Source: Sycon ciliatum
Lineage: Eukaryota; Porifera; Calcarea; Leucosolenida; Sycettidae
DNA length: 64,000 bases
Direction: 5' to 3'
Assembly: GCF_964019385.1 (NCBI RefSeq)
Contig: NC_088649.1
Span: 13,276,138-13,340,137 of the forward strand
Every line of letters begins with the position of its first letter. Positions within the stretch are counted from its first letter, which is position 1. The position numbers and the translations under genes are program-made. Shown piece after piece: positions 38,048 through 50,896 of the stretch. Under the pieces are notes generated by a model. The model made no database searches, was not told the DNA's origin, and was given only the letters and a program-made list of their open reading frames with translations.

Positions 38048-40983
38048 CATAGACAAGGGCACCCAGAAAAAGACCCACATTTCTCTAAAGAACTCGCCCA
38101 CGGCTGCTGAAACCTGAATAATAACCTATCTCCAAGTTTGGGGCTTTTTACCCGTGAATCTTCACTTTGCGACTAAACTATTCACAGCAGTGCCAAATTT
38201 TCTCGGTCACTGAATGTGGGTGCCTGCGCCCTACAAGCAAACTAAAAATCCAACCAATGCGACTACTGACATTACAGCTGGGTGGTTTTGTAGAGAGGTA
38301 CGTTGAAATTGAAAGGTGAGCACAAATGGTCAAAATCCGACATTTTCTCACCTTTATGCCCGTTCGCAGCTCAGAAAATGACAATGACCATTCTCATCTC
38401 GTTGTGTAGCTGGACATAGACAAGGGCACCCACAAAAAGACCCACATTTCTCGAAAGAACTCGCCCATGGCTGCTGAAAGCTGAATAATAACCTATCTCC
38501 AAGTTTGGGGCTTTTTACCCGTGAATCTTCACTTTGCGACTAAACTATTCACAGCAGTGCCAAATTTTCTGGGTCACTGAATGTGGGTGCCTGCGACCTA
38601 CAAGCAAACCAAAAATCAAACCAATGCGACTACTGACATTACAGCTGGGTCATTTTATAGAGAGGTACGTTGAAATTGAAAGGTGAGCACAAATGGTCAA
38701 AATCCGACATTTTCTAACTTTTATGCCCGTTCGCAGCTCAGAAAATGACAATGACCATCCTCATCTCGTTGTGTAGCTGGACATAGACAAGGGCACCCAC
38801 AAAAAGACCCACGTTTCTCTTAAGAATTCGCCCATGGCTGCTGAAAGCTGAATAATAAGCTATCTCCAAGTTTGGGGCTTTTTACCAGTGAATCTTCACT
38901 TTGCGACTAAACTATTCACAGCAGTGCCAAATTTTCTGGGTCACTGAATATGGGTGCCTGCGCCCTACAAGCAAACCAAAAATCAAACATATGCGACTAC
39001 TGACATTACAGCTGGCTCATGTTATAGAGAGGTACGTTGAAATTGAAAGGTGAGCACAAATGGTCAAAATCCGACATTTTCTCATCTTTCTGCCCGTTCG
39101 CAGCTCAGAAAATGACAAAGACCATCCTCATCTCGTTGTGTAGCTGGACATAGACAAGGGCACCCAGAAAAAGACCCACATTTCTCTAAAGAACTCGCCC
39201 ACGGCTGCTGAAAGCTGAATAATACCCTATCTCCAAGTTTGGGGCTTTTTACCCGTGAATCTTCACTTTGCGACTAAACTATTCACAGCAGTGCCAAATT
39301 TTCTGGGTCACTGAATGTGGGTGCCTGCGCCCTACAAGCAAACCAAAAATCAAACAAATGCGACTACTGACATTACAGCTGGGTCATGTTATAGAGAGGT
39401 ACGTTGAAATTGAAAGGTGAGCACAAATGGTCAAAATCCGACATTTTCCCACCTTTCTGCCCGTTCGCAGCTCAGAAAATGACAATGACCATCCTCGTCT
39501 CGTTGTGTAGCTGGACATAGACAAGAGCACCCAGAAAAAGACCCACATTTCTCTAAAGAGCTCGCCCATGGCTGCTGAAAGCTGAATAACAACCTATCTC
39601 CAAGTTTGGGGCTTTTTACCCGTGAATCTTCACTTTGCGACTAAACTATTCACAGCAGTGCCAAATTTTCTGGGTCACTGAATATGGGTGCCTGCGCCCT
39701 ACAAGCAAACCAAAAATCAAACATATGCGACTACTGACATTACAGCTGGCTGATGTTATAGAGAGGTACGTTGAAATTGAAAGGTGAGCACAAATGGTCA
39801 AAATCCGACATTTTCTCACCTTTCTGCCCGTTCGCAGCTCAGAAAATGACAATGCCCATCCTCATCTCGTTGTGTAGCTGGACATAGACAAGGGCACCCA
39901 GAAAAAGACCCACATTTCTCTAAAGAACTCGCCCACGGCTGCTGAAAGCTGAATAATAACCTATCTCCAAGTTTGGGGCTTTTTACGCGTGAATCTTCAC
40001 TTTGCGACTAAACTATCCACAGCAGTGCCAAATTTTCTGGGTCACTGAATGTGGGTGCCTGCGCCCTACAAGCAAACCAAAAATCAAACATATGCGACTA
40101 CTGACATTACAGCTGGGTCATGTTATAGAGAGGTACGTTGAAATTGAAAGGTGAGCACAAATGGTCAAAATCCGACATTTTCTCACCTTTATGCCCGTTC
40201 GCAGCTCAGAAAATGACAATGACCATCCTCATCTCGTTGTGTAGCTGGACATAGACAAGGGCACCCACAAAAAGACCCACATTTCTCTAAAGAACTCGCC
40301 CACGGCTGCTGAAAGCTGAATAATACCCTATCTCCAAGTTTGGGGCTTTTTACCCGTGAATCTTCACTTTGCGACTAAACTATTCACAGCAGTGCCAAAT
40401 TTTCTGGGTCACTGAATGTGGGTGCCTGCGCCCTACAAGCAAACCAAAAATCAAACAAATGCGACTACTGACATTACAGCTGGGTCATGTTATAGAGAGG
40501 TACGTTGAAATTGAAAGGTGAGCACAAATGGTCAAAATCCGACATTTTCTCACCTTTCTGCCCGTTCGCAGCTCAGAAAATGACAATGACCATCCTCATC
40601 TCGTTGTGTAGCTGGACATAGACAAGGGCACCCAGAAAAAGACCCACATTTCTCTAAAGAACTCGCCCACGGCTGCTGAAAGCTGAATAATAACCTATCT
40701 CCAAGTTTGGGGCTTTTTACCCGTGAATCTTCACTTTGCGACTAAACTATTGACAGCAGTGCCAAATTTTCTGGGTCACTGAATGTGGGTGCCTGCGCCC
40801 TACAAGCAAACCAAAAATCAAACATATGCGACTACTGACATTACAGCTGGGTCATGTTATAGAGAGGTACGTTGAAATTGAAAGGTGAGCACAAATGGTC
40901 AAAATCCGACATTTTCTCACCTTTCTGCCCGTTCGCAGCTCAGAAAATGACAATGACCATCCTCATCTCGTTGTGTAGCTGGA
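38048..40983. repeat. 8-monomer higher-order unit, second copy (2,936 bp)
   Basis: It has the same length and variant order as 35112-38047. By eye I found only a handful of differences, such as CCGTTCGCAG for CCGTTGGCAG, TTACCAGTG for TTACCCGTG, CTATCCAC for CTATTCAC, and CCCACAAAAAG for CCCAGAAAAAG near 40262. This would be among the most recent large duplications in the window. Confidence 0.88.
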
Positions 40984-42084
40984 CATAGACAAGGGCACCC
41001 AGAAAAAGACCCACATTTCTCTAAAGAACTCGCCCACGGCTGCTGAAAGCTGAATAATACCCTATCTCAAAGTTTGGGGCTTTTTACCCGTGAATCTTCA
41101 CTTTGCGACTAAACTATTCACAGCAGTGCCAAATTTTCTGGGTCACTGAATGTCGGTGCCTGCGCCCTACAAGCAAACCAAAAATCAAACAAATGCGACT
41201 ACTGACATTACAGCTGGGTCATGTTATAGAGAGGTACGTTGAAATTGAAAGGTGAGCACAAATGGTCAAAATCCGACATTTTCTCACCTTTCTGCCCGTT
41301 CGCAGCTCAGAAAATGACAATGACCATCCTCATCTCGTTGTGTAGCTGGACATAGACAAGGGCACCCAGAAAAAGACCCACATTTCTCTAAAGAACTCGC
41401 CCACGGCTGCTGAAAGCTGAATAATAACCTATCTCCAAGTTTGGGGCTTTTTACCCGTGAATCTTCACTTTGCGACTAAACTATTGACAGCAGTGCCAAA
41501 TTTTCTGGGTCACTGAATGTGGGTGCCTGCGCCCTACAAGCAAACCAAAAATCCAACCAATGCGACTACTGACATTACAGCTGGGTGGTTTTGTAGAGAG
41601 GTACGTTGAAATTGAAAGGTGAGCACAAATGGTCAAAATCCGACATTTTCTCACCTTTATGCCCGTTCGCAGCTCAGAAAATGACAATGACCATTCTCAT
41701 CTCGTTGTGTAGCTGGACATAGACAAGGGCACCCACAAAAAGACCCACATTTCTCGAAAGAACTCGCCCATGGCTGCTGAAAGCTGAATAATAACCTATC
41801 TCCAAGTTTGGGGCTTTTTACCCGTGAATCTTCACTTTGCGACTAAACTATTCACAGCAGTGCCAAATTTTCTGGGTCACTGAATGTGGGTGTCTGCGCC
41901 CTACAAGCAAACCAAAAATCAAACATATGCGACTACTGACATTACAGCTGGCTCATGTTATAGAGAGGTACGTTGAAATTGAAAGGTGAGCACAAATGGT
42001 CAAAATCCGACATTTTCTCACCTTTCTGCCCGTTCGCAGCTCAGAAAATGACAATGACCATCCTCATCTCGTTGTGTAGCTGGA
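40984..42084. repeat. Three monomers with a third, recombined GGGTGGTTTTG copy
   Basis: The monomer starting near 41351 is type 2 on its left (ATTGACAGC, CTACAAGCAAACC) and switches to the AATCCAACC and GGGTGGTTTTG type at about 41550. It is followed by a monomer that begins as type 1 (TCGAAAG, CCCATGG) and then turns to GTGTCTGCG and GGCTCATG, as at 17.8 kb. Two switches in adjacent monomers suggest two exchange points. Confidence 0.72.
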
Positions 42085-44658
42085 CATAGACAAGGGCACC
42101 CACAAAAAGACCCACATTTCTCTAAAGAACTCGCCCACGGCTGCTGAAAGCTGAATAATAACCTATCTCCAAGTTTGGGGCTTTTTACCCGTGAATCTTC
42201 ACTTTGCGACTAAACTATTCACAGCAGTGCCAAATTTTCTGGGTCACTGAATGTGGGTGCCTGCGCCCCACAAGCAAACCAAAAATACAACACATGCGAC
42301 TACTGACATTACAGCTGGGTCATGTTATAGAGAGGTACGTTGAAATTGAAAGGTGAGCACAAATGGTCAAAATCCGACATTTTCTCATCTTTCTGCCCGT
42401 TCGCAACTCAGAAAATGACAATGACCATCCTCATCTCGTTGTGTAGCTGGACATAGACAAGGGCACCCAGAGAAAGACCCACATTTCTCTAAAGAATTCG
42501 CCCACGGCTGCTGAAAGCTGAATAATAACCTATCTCCAAGTTTGGGGCTATTTACCCGTGAATCTTCACTTTGCGACTAAACTATTCACAGCAGGGCCAA
42601 ATTTTCTCGGTCACTGAATGTGGGTGCCTGCGCCCTACAAGCAAACCAAAAATCAAACCAATGCGACTACTGACATTACAGCTGGGTCATGTTATAGAGA
42701 GGTACGTTGAAATTGAAAGGTGAGCACAAATGGTCAAAATCCGACATTTTCTCACCTTTCTGCCCGTTCGCAGCTCAAATAATGACAATGACCATCCTCA
42801 TCTCGTTGTGTAGCTGGACATAGACAGGGGCACCCAGAAAAAGACCCACTTTTCTCTAAAGAACTCGCCCACGGCTGCTGAAAGCTGAATAATACCCTAT
42901 CTCCAAGTTTGGGGCTTTTTACCCGTGAATCTTCACTTTGCGACTAAACTATTCACAGCAGTGCCAAATTTTCTGGGTCACTGAATGTGGGTGCCTGCGC
43001 CCTACAAGCAAACCAAAAATCAAACACATGGGACTACTGACATTAAAGCTGGCTCATGTTATAGAGAGGTACGTTGAAATTGAAAGGTGAGCACAAATGG
43101 TCAAAATCCGACATTTTCTCACCTTTCTGCCCGTTCGCAGCTCAGAAAATGACAATGACCATCCTCATCTCGTTGTGTAGCTGGACATAGACAAGGGCAC
43201 CAAGAAAAAGACCCACATTTCTCTAAAAAGAACTCGCCCACGGCTGCTGAAAGCTGAATAATAACCTATCTCCAAGTTTGGGGCTTTTTACCCGTGAATC
43301 TTCACTTTGCGACTAAAGTATTCACAGCAGTGCCAAATTTTCTGGGTCACTGAATGTGGGTGCCTGCGACCTACAAGCAAACCAAAAATATAACAAATTC
43401 GACTACTGACATTACAGCTGGGTCATGTTATAGAGAGATGTACGTTGAAATTGAAAGGTGAGCACAAATGGTCAAAATCCGACATTTTCTCACCTTTCTG
43501 CCCGTTCGCAGCTCAGAAAATGACAATGACCATCCTCATCTCGTTGTGTAGCTGGACATAGACAAGGGCACCCAGAAAAAGACCCACATTTCTCTAAAGA
43601 GCTCGCCCACGGCTGCTGAAAGCTGAATAATAACCTATCTCCAAGTTTGGGGCTTTTTACCCGTGAATCTTCACTTTGCGACTAAACTATTCACAGCAGT
43701 GCCAAATTTTCTGGGTCACTGAATGTGGGTGCCTGCGCCCTACAAGCAAACCAAAAATCAAACAAATGCGACTACTGACATTACAGCTGGGTCATGTTAT
43801 AGAGAGGTACGTTGAAATTGAAAGGTGAGCACAAATGGTCAAAATCCGACATTTTCTCACCTTTCTGCCCGTTCGCAGCTCAAATAATGACAATGACCAT
43901 CCTCATCTCGTTGTGTAGCTGGACATAGACAAGGGCACCCAGGAAAAAGACCCACATTTCTCTAAAGAACTCGCCCACGGCTGCTGAAAGCTGAATAATA
44001 CCCTATCTCCAAGTTTGGGGCTTTTTACCCGTGAATCTTCACTTTGCGACTAAACTATTCACAGCAGTGCCAAATTTTCTGGGTCACTGAATGTGGGTGC
44101 CTGCGCCCTACAAGCAAACCAAAAATCAAACATATGCGACTACTGACATTACAGCTGGCTCATGTTATAGAGAGGTACGTGGAAATTGAAAGGTGAGCAC
44201 AAATGGTCAAAATCCGACATTTTCTAAACTTTCTGCCCGTTCGCAGCTCAGAAAATGACAATGACCATCCTCATCTCGTTGTGTAGCTGGACATAGACAA
44301 GGGCACCCAGAAAAAGACCCACATTTCTCTAAAGAACTCGCCCACGGCTGCTGAAAGCTGAATAATACCCTATCTCCAAGTTTGGGGCTTTTTACCCGTG
44401 AATCTTCACTTTGCGACTAAACTATTAACAGCAGTGCCAAATTTTCTGGGTCACTGAATGTGGGTGCCTGCGCCCTACAAGCAAACCAAAAATCAAACAA
44501 ATGCGACTACTGACATTACAGCTGGGTCATGTTATAGAGAGGTACGTTGAAATTGAAAGGTGAGCACAAATGGTCAAAATCCGACATTTTCTCACCTTTC
44601 TGCCCGTTCGCAGCTCAGAAAATGACAATGACCATCCTCATCTCGTTGTGTAGCTGGA

Positions 44659-45025
44659 CATAGACAAGGGCACCCAGAAAAAGACCCACATTTCTCTAAA
44701 GAACTCGCCCACGGCTGCTGAAAGCTGAATAATAACCTATCTCCAAGTTTGGGGCTTTTTACCCGTGAATCTTCACTTTGCGACTAAACTATTCACAGCA
44801 GTGCCAAATTTTCTGGGTCACTGAATGTGGGTGCCTGCGCCCTACAAGCAAACCAAAAATCAAACATATGCGACTACTGACATTACAGCTGGGTCATGTT
44901 ATAGAGAGGTACGTTGAAATTGAAAGGTGAGCACAAATGGTCAAAATCCGACATTTTCTCACCTTTCTGCCCGTTCGCAGCTCAGAAAATGACAATGACC
45001 ATCCTCATCTCGTTGTGTAGCTGGA
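44659..45025 (+). repeat. Exemplar type 2 monomer (367 bp)
   Basis: This is a representative monomer of the right-hand subfamily. Its diagnostic states are CCCAGAAAAAG, AAACATATGCG (AAACAAATGCG in sister monomers), GGGTCATGTTATAG and TTCTCACCTTTCTG. Recurrent variants within type 2 include GGCTCATG for GGGTCATG, AAAGAGCTC for AAAGAACTC, AATACCC for AATAACC, and ATGCCCATCC for ATGACCATCC. Type 2 monomers look more alike to each other than type 1 monomers do. Confidence 0.9.
44765..44776. other. Short dyad GTGAA-TC-TTCAC, one example of an array-wide site
   Basis: Each monomer carries GTGAATCTTCAC, two perfect 5-bp inverted arms around a 2-bp centre. This example lies in the type 2 exemplar, and the same site recurs about every 367 bp across the window. 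Some type 1 monomers break it (GTGAATCTTCGC, for example near 110 and 1580). A second weaker dyad, AAAAT-CCGAC-ATTTT, lies at 44943-44957. Either could bind a dimeric protein, but arms this short also arise by chance, and nothing in the sequence proves a function. Confidence 0.4.
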
Positions 45026-46493
45026 CATAGACAAGGGCACCCAGAAAAAGACCCACATTTCTCTAAAGAGCTCGCCCACGGCTGCTGAAAGCTGAATAAT
45101 AACCTATCTCCAAGTTTGGGGCTTTTTACCCGTGAATCTTCACTTTGCGACTAAACTATTCACAGCAGTGCCAAATTTTCTGGGTCACTGAATGTGGGTG
45201 CCTGCGCCCTACAAGCAAATCAAAAATCAAACATATGCGACTACTGACATTACAGCTGGCTCATGTTATAGAGAGGTACGTTGAAATTGAAAGGTGAGCA
45301 CAAATGGTCAAAATCCGACATTTTCTCACCTTTCTGCCCGTTCGCAGCTCAGAAAATGACAATGCCCATCCTCATCTCGTTGTGTAGCTGGACATAGACA
45401 AGGGCACCCAGAAAAAGACCCACATTTCTCTAAAGAACTCGCCCACGGCTGCTGAAAGCTGAATAATAACCTATCTCCAAGTTTGGGGCTTTTTACCCGT
45501 GAATCTTCACTTTGCGACTAAACTATTCACAGCAGTGCCAAATTTTCTGGGTCACTGAATGTGGGTGCCTGCGCCCTACAAGCAAACCAAAAATCAAACA
45601 AATGCGACTACTGACATTACAGCTGGGTCATGTTATAGAGAGGTACGTTGAAATTGAAAGGTGAGCACAAATGGTCAAGATCCGACATTTTCTCACCTTT
45701 CTGCCCGTTCGCAGCTCAGAAAATGACAATGACCATCCTCATCTCGTTGTGTAGCTGGACATAGACAAGGGCACCCAGAAAAAGACCCACATTTCTCTAA
45801 AGAACTCGCCCACGGCTGCTAAAAGCTGAATAATACCCTATCTCCAAGTTTGGGGCTTTTTACCCGTGAATCTTCACTTTGCGACTAAACTATTAACAGC
45901 AGTGCCAAATTTTCTGGGTCACTGAATGTGGGTGCCTGCGCCCTACAAGCAAACCAAAAATCAAACAAATGCGACTACTGACATTACAGCTGGGTCATGT
46001 TATAGAGAGGTACGTTGAAATTGAAAGGTGAGCACAAATGGTCAAGATCCGACATTTTCTCACCTTTCTGCCCGTTCGCAGCTCAGAAAATGACAATGAC
46101 CATCCTCATCTCGTTGTGTAGCTGGACATAGACAAGGGCACCCAGAAAAAGACCCACATTTCTCTAAAGAACTCGCCCACGGCTGCTGAAAGCTGAATAA
46201 TAACCTATCTCCAAGTTTGGGGCTTTTTACCCGTGAATCTTCACTTTGCGACTAAACTATTCACAGCAGTGCCAAATTTTCTGGGTCACTGAATGTGGGT
46301 GCCTGCGCCCTACAAGCAAACCAAAAATCAAACATATGCGACTACTGACATTACAGCTGGGTCATGTTATAGAGAGGTACGTTGAAATTGAAAGGTGAGC
46401 ACAAATGGTCAAAATCCGACATTTTCTCACCTTTCTGCCCGTTCTCAGCTCAGAAAATGACAATGACCATCCTCATCTCGTTGTGTAGCTGGA

Positions 46494-47594
46494 CATAGAC
46501 AAGGGCACCCAGAAAAAGACCCACATTTCTCTAAAGAACTCGCCCACGGCTCCTGAAAGTTGAATAATAACCTATCTCCAAGTTTGGGGCTTTTTACCCG
46601 TGAATCTTCACTTTGCGACTAAACTATTCACAGCAGTGCCAAATTTTCTGGGTCACTGAATGTGGGTGCCTGCGCCCTACAAGCAAACCAAAAATCAAAC
46701 AAATGCGACTACTGACATTACAGCTGGGTCATGTTAGAGAGAGGTACGTTGAAATTGAAAGGTGAGCACAAATGGTCAAGATCCGACATTTTCTCACCTT
46801 TCTGCCCGTTCGCAGCTCAGAAAATGACAATGACCATCCTCATCTCGTTGTGTAGCTGGACATAGACAAGGGCACCCAGAAAAAGACCCACATTTCTCTA
46901 AAGAACTCGCCCACGGCTGCTGAAAGCTAAATAATACCCTATCTCCAAGTTTGGGGCTTTTTACCCGTGAATCTTCACTTTGCGACTAAACTATTCACAG
47001 CAGTGCCAAATTTTCTGGGTGACTGAATGTGGGTGCCTGCGTTCTACAAGCAAACCAAAAATCAAACCAATGCGACTACTGACATTACAGCTGGGTCATG
47101 TTATAGAGAGGTACGTTGAAATTGAAAGGTGAGCACAAATGGTCAAAATCCGACATTTTCTCACCTTTCTGCCCGTTCGCAGCTCAGAAAATGACAATGA
47201 CCATCCTCATCTCGTTGTGTAGCTGGACATAGACAAGGGCACCCAGAAAAAGACCCACATTTCTCTAAAGAGCTCGCCCACGGCTGCTGAAAGCTGAATA
47301 ATAACCTATCTCCAAGTTTGGGGCTTTTTACCCGTGAATCTTCACTTTGCGACTAAACTATTCACAGCAGTGCCAAATTTTCTGGGTCACTGAATGTGGG
47401 TGCCTGCGCCCTACAAGCAAACCAAAAATCAAACAAATGCGACTACTGACATTACAGCTGGGTCATGTTATAGAGAGGTACGTTGAAATTGAAAGGTGAG
47501 CACAAATGGTCAAGATCCGACATTTTCTCACCTTTCTGCCCGTTCGCAGCTCAGAAAATGACAATGACCATCCTCATCTCGTTGTGTAGCTGGA
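46494..47594. repeat. 3-monomer unit, source or sister of 49796-50896
   Basis: Markers in order are CTCCTGAAAGTTG with CATGTTAGAGAG and AAGATCC; GAAAGCTAAATAATACCC with GGGTGACTG and GTTCTACAAGC; and AAAGAGCTC with AAGATCC. The same order occurs 3,302 bp (nine monomers) downstream. The first markers also occur at about 31.1 kb in the left 21-monomer block. Confidence 0.8.
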
Positions 47595-48695
47595 CATAGA
47601 CAAGGGCACCCAGAAAAAGACCCACATTTCTCTAAAGAACTCGCCCACGGCTGCTAAAAGCTGAATAATACCCTATCTCCAAGTTTGGGGCTTTTTACCC
47701 GTGAATCTTCACTTTGCGACTAAACTATTCACAGCAGTGCCAAATGTTCTGGGTCAGTGAATGTGGGTGCCTGCGCCCTACAAGCAAACCAAAAATCAAA
47801 CATATGCGACTAATGACATTACAGCTGGGTCATGTTATAGAGAGGTACGTTGAAATTGAAAGGTGAGCACAAATGGTCAAAATCCGACATTTTCTCACCT
47901 TTCTGCCCGTTCGCAGCTCAGAAAATGACAATGACCATCCTCATCTCGTTGTGTAGCTGGACATAGACAAGGGCACCCAGAAAAAGACCCACATTTCTCT
48001 AAAGAACTCGCCCACGGCTGCTGAAAGCTGAATAATAACCTATCTCCAAGTTTGGGGCTTTTTACCCGTGAATCTTCACTTTGCGACTAAACTATTCACA
48101 GCAGTGCCAAATTTTCTGGGTCACTGAATGTGGGTGCCTGCGCCCTACAAGCAAACCAAAAATCAAACAAATGCGACTACTGACATTACAGCTGGGTCAT
48201 GTTATAGAGAGGTACGTTGAAATTGAAAGGTGAGCACAAATGGTCAAAATCCGACATTTTCTCACCTTTCTGCCCGTTCGCAGCTCAGAAAATGACAATG
48301 ACCATCCTCATCTCGTTGTGTAGCTGGACATAGACAAGGGCACCCAGAAAAAGACCCACATTTCTCTAAAGAGCTCGCCCACGGCTGCTGAAAGCTGAAT
48401 AATAACCTATCTCCAAGTTTGGGGCTTTTGACCCGTGAATCTTCACTTTGCGACTAAACTATTCACAGCAGTGCCAAATTGTCTGGGTCACTGAATGTGG
48501 GTGCCTGCGCCCTACAAGCAAACCAAAAATCAAACATATGCGACTACTGACATTACAGCTGGCTCATGTTATAGAGAGGTACGTTGAAATTGAAAGGTGA
48601 GCACAAATGGTCAAAATCCGACATTTTCTCACCTTTCTGCCCGTTCGCAGCTCAGAAAATGACAATGCCCATCCTCATCTCGTTGTGTAGCTGGA
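47595..48695. repeat. 3-monomer unit, source or sister of 52365-53465
   Basis: Markers in order are GCTGCTAAAAGC with CGACTAATGAC; a plain type 2 monomer; and AAAGAGCTC with CTTTTGACCC and ATGCCCATCC. The same series lies 4,770 bp (13 monomers) downstream. Confidence 0.78.
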
Positions 48696-49795
48696 CATAG
48701 ACAAGGGCACCCAGAAAAAGACCCACATTTCTCTAAAGAACTCGCCCACGGCTGCTGAAAGCTGAATAATAACCTATCTCCAAGTTTGGGGCTTTTTACC
48801 CGTGAATCTTCACTTTGCGACTAAACTATTCACAGCAGTGCCAAATTTTCTGGGTCACTGAATGTGGGTGCCTGCGCCCTACAAGCAAACCAAAAATCAA
48901 ACATATGCGACTACTGACATTACAGCTGGCTCATGTTATAGAGAGGTACGTTGAAATTGAAAGGTGAGCACAAATGGTCAAAATCCGACATTTCTCATCT
49001 TTCTGCCCGTTCGCAGCTCAGAAAATGACAATGACCATCCTCATCTCGTTGTGTAGCTGGACATAGACAAGGGCACCCAGAAAAAGACCCACATTTCTCT
49101 AAAGAACTCGCCCACGGCTGCTGAAAGCTGAATAATACCCTATCTCCAAGTTTGGGGCTTTTTACCCGTGAATCTTCACTTTGCGACTAAACTATTCACA
49201 GCAGTGCCAAATTGTCTGGGTCACTGAATGTGGGTGCCTGCGCCCTACAAGCAAACCAAAAATCAAACAAATGCGACTACTGACATTACAGCTGGGTCAT
49301 GTTATAGAGAGGTACGCTGAAATTGAAAGGTGAGCACAAATGGTCAAAATCCGACATTTTCCCACCTTTCTGCCCGTTCGCAGCTCAGAAAATGACAATG
49401 ACCATCCTCATCTCGTTGTGTAGCTGGACATAGACAAGAGCACCCAGAAAAAGACCCACATTTCTCTAAAGAGCTCGCCCATGGCTGCTGAAAGCTGAAT
49501 AATAACCTATCTCCAAGTTTGGGGCTTTTTACCAGTGAATCTTCACTTTGCGACTAAACTATTCACAGCAGTGCCAAATTTTCTGGGTCACTGAATATGG
49601 GTGCCTGCGTCCTACAAGCAAACCAAAAATCAAACATATGCGACTACTGACATTACAGCTGGCTCATGTTATAGAGAGGTACGTTGAAATTGAAAGGTGA
49701 GCACAAATGGTCAAAATCCGACATTTTCTCATCTTTCTGCCCGTTCGCAGCTCAGAAAATGACAATGACCATCCTCATCTCGTTGTGTAGCTGGA

Positions 49796-50896
49796 CATAG
49801 ACAAGGGCACCCAGAAAAAGACCCACATTTCTCTAAAGAACTCGCCCACGGCTCCTGAAAGTTGAATAATAACCTATCTCCAAGTTTGGGGCTTTTTACC
49901 CGTGAATCTTCACTTTGCGACTAAACTATTCACAGCAGTGCCAAATTTTCTGGGTCACTGAATGTGGGTGCCTGCGCCCTACAAGCAAACCAAAAATCAA
50001 ACAAATGCGACCACTGACATTACAGCTGGGTCATGTTAGAGAGAGGTACGTTGAAATTGAAAGGTGAGCACAAATGGTCAAGATCCGACATTTTCTCACC
50101 TTTCTGCCCGTTCGCAGCTCAGAAAATGACAATGACCATCCTCATCTCGTTGTGTAGCTGGACATAGACAAGGGCACCCAGAAAAAGACCCACATTTCTC
50201 TAAAGAACTCGCCCACGGCTGCTGAAAGCTAAATAATACCCTATCTCCAAGTTTGGGGCTTTTTACCCGTGAATCTTCACTTTGCGACTAAACTATTCAC
50301 AGCAGTGCCAAATTTTCTGGGTGACTGAATGTGGGTGCCTCCGTTCTACAAGCAAACCAAAAATCAAACCAATGCGACTACTGACATTACAGCTGGGTCA
50401 TGTTATAGAGAGGTACGTTGAAATTGAAAGGTGAGCACAAATGGTCAAAATCCGACATTTTCTCACCTTTCTGCCCGTTCGCAGCTCAGAAAATGACAAT
50501 GACCATCCTCATCTCGTTGTGTAGCTGGACATAGACAAGGGCACCCAGAAAAAGACCCACATTTCTCTAAAGAGCTCGCCCACGGCTGCTGAAAGCTGAA
50601 TAATAACCTATCTCCAAGTTTGGGGCTTTTTACCCGTGAATCTTCACTTTGCGACTAAACTATTCACAGCAGTGCCAAATTTTCTGGGTCACTGAATGTG
50701 GGTGCCTGCGCCCTACAAGCAAACCAAAAATCAAACAAATGCGACTACTGACATTACAGCTGGGTCATGTTATAGAGAGGTACGTTGAAATTGAAAGGTG
50801 AGCACAAATGGTCAAGATCCGACATTTTCTCACCTTTCTGCCCGTTCGCAGCTCAGAAAATGACAATGACCATCCTCATCTCGTTGTGTAGCTGGA
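49796..50896. repeat. 3-monomer unit, copy of 46494-47594
   Basis: The 21-monomer match ends at 49795. From 49796 the sequence follows 46494 instead, so the boundary is a switch of template. Differences from the partner are few (CGACCACTGAC near 50008, GCCTCCGTTC near 50337). Confidence 0.8.

Larger units (their letters stand above)
42085..49795. repeat. 21-monomer block, right copy (about 7.7 kb)
   Basis: This matches 26668-34377 in marker order. Compared with the left copy it lacks four monomers near 42.6-42.8 kb, where one monomer begins with CTATTTACCC and CAGGGCC and ends with CTCAAATAATG. It gains four in the 45-46.5 kb part, where monomers with GGTCAAGATCC and GCTAAAAGC or TATTAACAGC multiply. 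One monomer (about 43434) has a 2-bp insertion, GAGAGATGTACG. Confidence 0.8.

Noticed and set aside
44659-45025. CENP-B box (TTCG, four bases, A, two bases, CGGG) in the monomer.
   Set aside because: Neither strand of the consensus matches. TTCG occurs, but the required A and CGGG at the right spacing do not.
44659-45025. Regular spacing of A/T tracts that might bend DNA in phase.
   Set aside because: The intervals between tracts in the consensus range from roughly 27 to 61 bp, which is not convincingly periodic by eye.
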